Source: Impatiens glandulifera
Lineage: Eukaryota; Streptophyta; Magnoliopsida; Ericales; Balsaminaceae
Direction of reading: 5' to 3'
Assembly: GCF_907164915.1 (NCBI RefSeq)
Contig: NC_061863.1
Coordinates: forward strand, 36,119,382 to 36,183,381
Length of the DNA stretch: 64,000 nucleotides
Positions 61,842-64,000 of the stretch are shown here, piece by piece. The notes below the pieces were generated by a model. The model was not told the DNA's origin and searched no databases. It saw only the letters and a program-made list of their open reading frames with translations. Each line of letters opens with the position of its first letter. Position 1 is the first letter of the stretch. The position numbers and the translations under genes were made by a program.

Positions 61842-62132
61842 CTAGAAATTATTAGATGGGGGAGGAGGGGGTGGTTGATTCAGTCGACTCCTCAAGAATA
61901 CAAGTTCCTGTTCGAGATTCTCTAATCTTTGGGCCATTTCAGCCCTGTCCGCTTTAATTTCACTCAGCAATCGGCCTCTTTCCGCATCCCTCAATCGGAT
62001 TTGCTCCATTTCCAGCGTCATTTGTCTCACATGTTCCTCACGTGCCGCAATTTCTGTTTGTGCTAGCAAATTCTGATAACACAGAGGCAGTTTCTCCGGT
62101 GTACGCCGAAGATTATTCCATGAATCACCCAT
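61842..62132 (-). CDS. Small coiled-coil protein of the CACTA element, 96 aa
   Basis: Begins MGDSWNNLRRTPEKLPLC, then a continuous coiled coil (about 30-85) rich in Glu, Arg and Met, then PPPPPP near the C-terminus. The coiled coil followed by six prolines mirrors the last exon of the Ptta-type gene at 58253, so it may be a diverged partial duplicate. The ATG follows a splice-acceptor-like TTTAG|G. A leader exon, a donor (CAG|GTTTG at 62419/62418) and a TATA box are present upstream on the same strand. It could be one exon of a longer gene, but I found no further open exon. Confidence 0.6.
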   Translation of the reverse strand: MGDSWNNLRRTPEKLPLCYQNLLAQTEIAAREEHVRQMTLEMEQIRLRDAERGRLLSEIKADRAEMAQRLENLEQELVFLRSRLNQPPPPPPSNNF

Positions 62133-62526
62133 CCTAAATGCATTTCAGATATATGTATATATATATTAATCAAACAAAATATACCGTAACCTAAATCTAA
62201 TATAACTTCAATCAAACAAAATAACAAATCTAACAAAACCATATAAATTTAACAAACTAACCTAAATCTAATCTAAACAATAATGTATAGACAAATCTAA
62301 ATCAATGAAACAAACAAATAATTTAAACTAGCCTAAATCTAGATAATATATATAAACTACATTATAAGAAATCTAAATCTAATAATAAACAACAAATAGA
62401 AAAACAAATGAAACAAACCTGAACGCGAGAAGAGAAGAAGAGAAGCGGCGTGGGGGAGGCGGCTGCGGCGCGGGAGAGAGGGAAAGGAGAGATGAGTGGA
62501 ATGAAAAAGAGAAGGGTTAGGGTTTG

Positions 62527-62534
62527 TATTTATA
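62527..62534 (-). promoter_or_regulatory. TATA box of the small coiled-coil gene
   Basis: On the minus strand CTCTATAAATACAAACCC, with TATAAATA at these coordinates. A pyrimidine-rich, GC-rich leader follows (62520 down to 62419), then a probable intron to 62133. Confidence 0.65.
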
Positions 62535-62539
62535 GAGGT

Positions 62540-62990
62540 GGATGCCGAAGGTTTTCATATAACTTTCGGTTTTGATATTAGTCAAAACCGAAGGTTTATT
62601 AAAATCCCTTCGGAAATAACCATTACCAAACTTAGAATTATTTTTAATTGAGCCAAAACCGAAGGTTCTTTGGAAAACCTTCGGAAAAGAGAATTTCAAA
62701 AAAGATAAAACCGAAGGTTCTTTGAATAACCTTCGCAATTAAAAATCTCCGGGATTGCAAAACCGAAGGTTTTTGTTAAAACCTTCGCAATTAACCCACG
62801 TCCAACACTTAGAATTATTTTTGGTTTTTTGGGAAGGTAAAAACCGAAAGTTCTACAAAGAACTTTCGGTAATAATTAATAACCCCGAAGGTTTTACATT
62901 CCTCTCGGGATCTATTTTTAATACCGAAAGATTTATTCCTCTCGGGAGTATTTAGGAGAGTTTTATAAAACCTTCGTAAATAACCGTCGG
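62540..62990. repeat. Right subterminal hairpin cluster of the CACTA element
   Basis: At least six AAAACCGAAGGTT...AACCTTCGG hairpins with different short spacers, then looser CTCTCGGGA motifs toward the end. Same motif as the internal 83-bp array. Confidence 0.85.
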
Positions 62991-62994
62991 TAAA

Positions 62995-63012
62995 GATCGT
63001 TTTTTACTAGTG
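62995..63012 (-). repeat. CACTA terminal inverted repeat (right end)
   Basis: Minus strand CACTAGTAAAAAACGATC. No partner is visible at the left side, so only one terminus supports the element boundary. Confidence 0.7.
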
Positions 63013-64000
63013 TAAAACTACGACTATTAAAGTTCCACTATTCCACTATTCCAGATCATAAGGGTTTCAATTCCACTATTCCAGGCTTTAGAAATATGAT
63101 TAGCAATTGCTACACTTTGTGTATACATTTTCTTCCATTTCATCTGATATTATGAGACATGGAGAAATAGTTTTTAATCTATATCCAGATTCTTTCAATA
63201 TGAAAAGTGTGATAAGATGAAGATACGAGTTTTGCAACCAAATTTTTAGACATGTATGCAAAAACTATATATAGCTGAGAGTTTGTCCTTATCATGTATA
63301 TATACTCCATTCCATCTTTAATTTCATTGAGCATATATTATTAATAGGACCATTTCATCTTGTTTTCTCATCTGGTTCGAATGAGTAACCGTTTGCAACA
63401 GTTTATTTTAACTTAGTTTTGCCCAAATCCACATAAAAAATAGGTTGGGATTTTTTTTAATTAATTATAGGATGCTAGTAATAAATTATGCCACAACTTT
63501 AGGCGGGTGATATCTAAAGTCTGGATTTACAAATTGTTCAGATTCTATGGTGATTGAATTTTCTATCTGGTCACACCTTTTATACTAAATCTGTGTCAAA
63601 GATATTTATTGGATGTGTATTGGTTAGACTATTGGTGAATATGTAAATATTATTCACTAGAATATGGTGTCATTAACTAATAAACTAATAACAAAATAGT
63701 GATGATTTAATCTTCATTCTCATTTTAAATAAATCAATTTGTGAGATATTTGTTATAGTTTAGTTTGTTTGAAAAATAATTTATTTGCTTTTGTTAATAA
63801 TATTGGGATTTTGTTGAAGCTTAATTGCAAGATGGGTCATAACACTTAGAGGATAGTGCTGAATATAAGGTCATTTTGCTGTTATATTTATTTAGTAATT
63901 CAACTGTTTTTTATTTAATTGACATTATGTAGTTATTATTTGTATATTGTTATATTAATTTAGTTTAACAAAATATTTCAAAGAATTATTATTATTTATA
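63013..64000. other. Intergenic DNA
   Basis: No gene. The phrase TTCCACTATTCCA is repeated three times near 63030-63085. Otherwise ordinary AT-rich sequence. Confidence 0.6.

Larger units (their letters stand above)
57706..63012 (-). mobile_element. CACTA (En/Spm) element lacking its left terminus, about 5.3 kb
   Basis: On the minus strand the element begins at 63012 with CACTAGTAAAAAACGATC, a CACTA-type terminus. Hairpin-forming subterminal repeats lie at both sides (62540-62990 and 57710-58050), plus a large internal array. Two minus-strand genes are present: a small coiled-coil ORF and a Ptta/En/Spm-type gene. No transposase with a TNP2-type catalytic domain is found, so the copy cannot move on its own. 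No CACTA terminus is seen at the left, where it abuts the truncated G repeat, so a deletion or rearrangement removed that end. Confidence 0.8.

Overview
The window is nuclear DNA of a flowering plant, most likely a eudicot. The evidence is GT-AG introns with T-rich acceptors, AT-rich intergenic DNA with many long (AT)n microsatellites, and a dense mix of plant transposon types: a Ty1/copia element primed by initiator tRNA-Met, an L1-type LINE, a CACTA element and MITEs. The accessory proteins of the copia element resemble predicted proteins I recall from asterid (Lamiales) genomes. I could not check this, so lineage below eudicot stays open.

Only two host genes are convincing. The first (CDS 7243-17896, + strand, 11 coding exons, 467 aa) is a taxilin-like coiled-coil protein. 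All its exon phases join into one open frame, and one intron uses a GC donor. The second (52185-55182, + strand, 9 exons, 459 aa) is a secreted serine carboxypeptidase-like protein with an intact Ser/Asp/His triad. Its ATG lies 112 bp downstream of a MITE. An RNase H-like pseudogene (about 49830-50640, - strand) lies upstream of it.

Most of the rest is mobile DNA. 1-5340: a solo LTR with 5-bp-type ends and an expanded 17-bp minisatellite, then a decayed copia element with a duplicated gag segment. 22657-36421: a nearly intact 13.8-kb copia element of the SIRE/Maximus type, with LTRs about 98% alike, inserted into an (AT)n tract. It carries gag, a gag-pol linker and pol, each in a different frame. 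Downstream of pol are three further same-strand ORFs that are diverged paralogues of one another. Each has its own TATA-like box and CT-rich leader, and the third has E2F-like sites ahead of its TATA box. 37167-42215: a 5'-truncated L1-type LINE with a 15-bp target-site duplication and three in-frame TAG codons near the end of ORF2. 42231-49100 and 55735-57706: AT microsatellites, a GGTC-rich LTR-like repeat family in at least three pieces, and several MITEs. 57706-63012: a CACTA (En/Spm) element lacking its left terminus, with two minus-strand genes and arrays of hairpin-forming repeats, including nine 83-bp units of which two have an inverted centre.

The most unusual structure is the triplicated promoter-plus-ORF cassette inside the copia element. 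The second is the 83-bp hairpin array with flipped spacers in the CACTA element. Exon boundaries were placed by hand from splice consensus and frame; no database search was possible.
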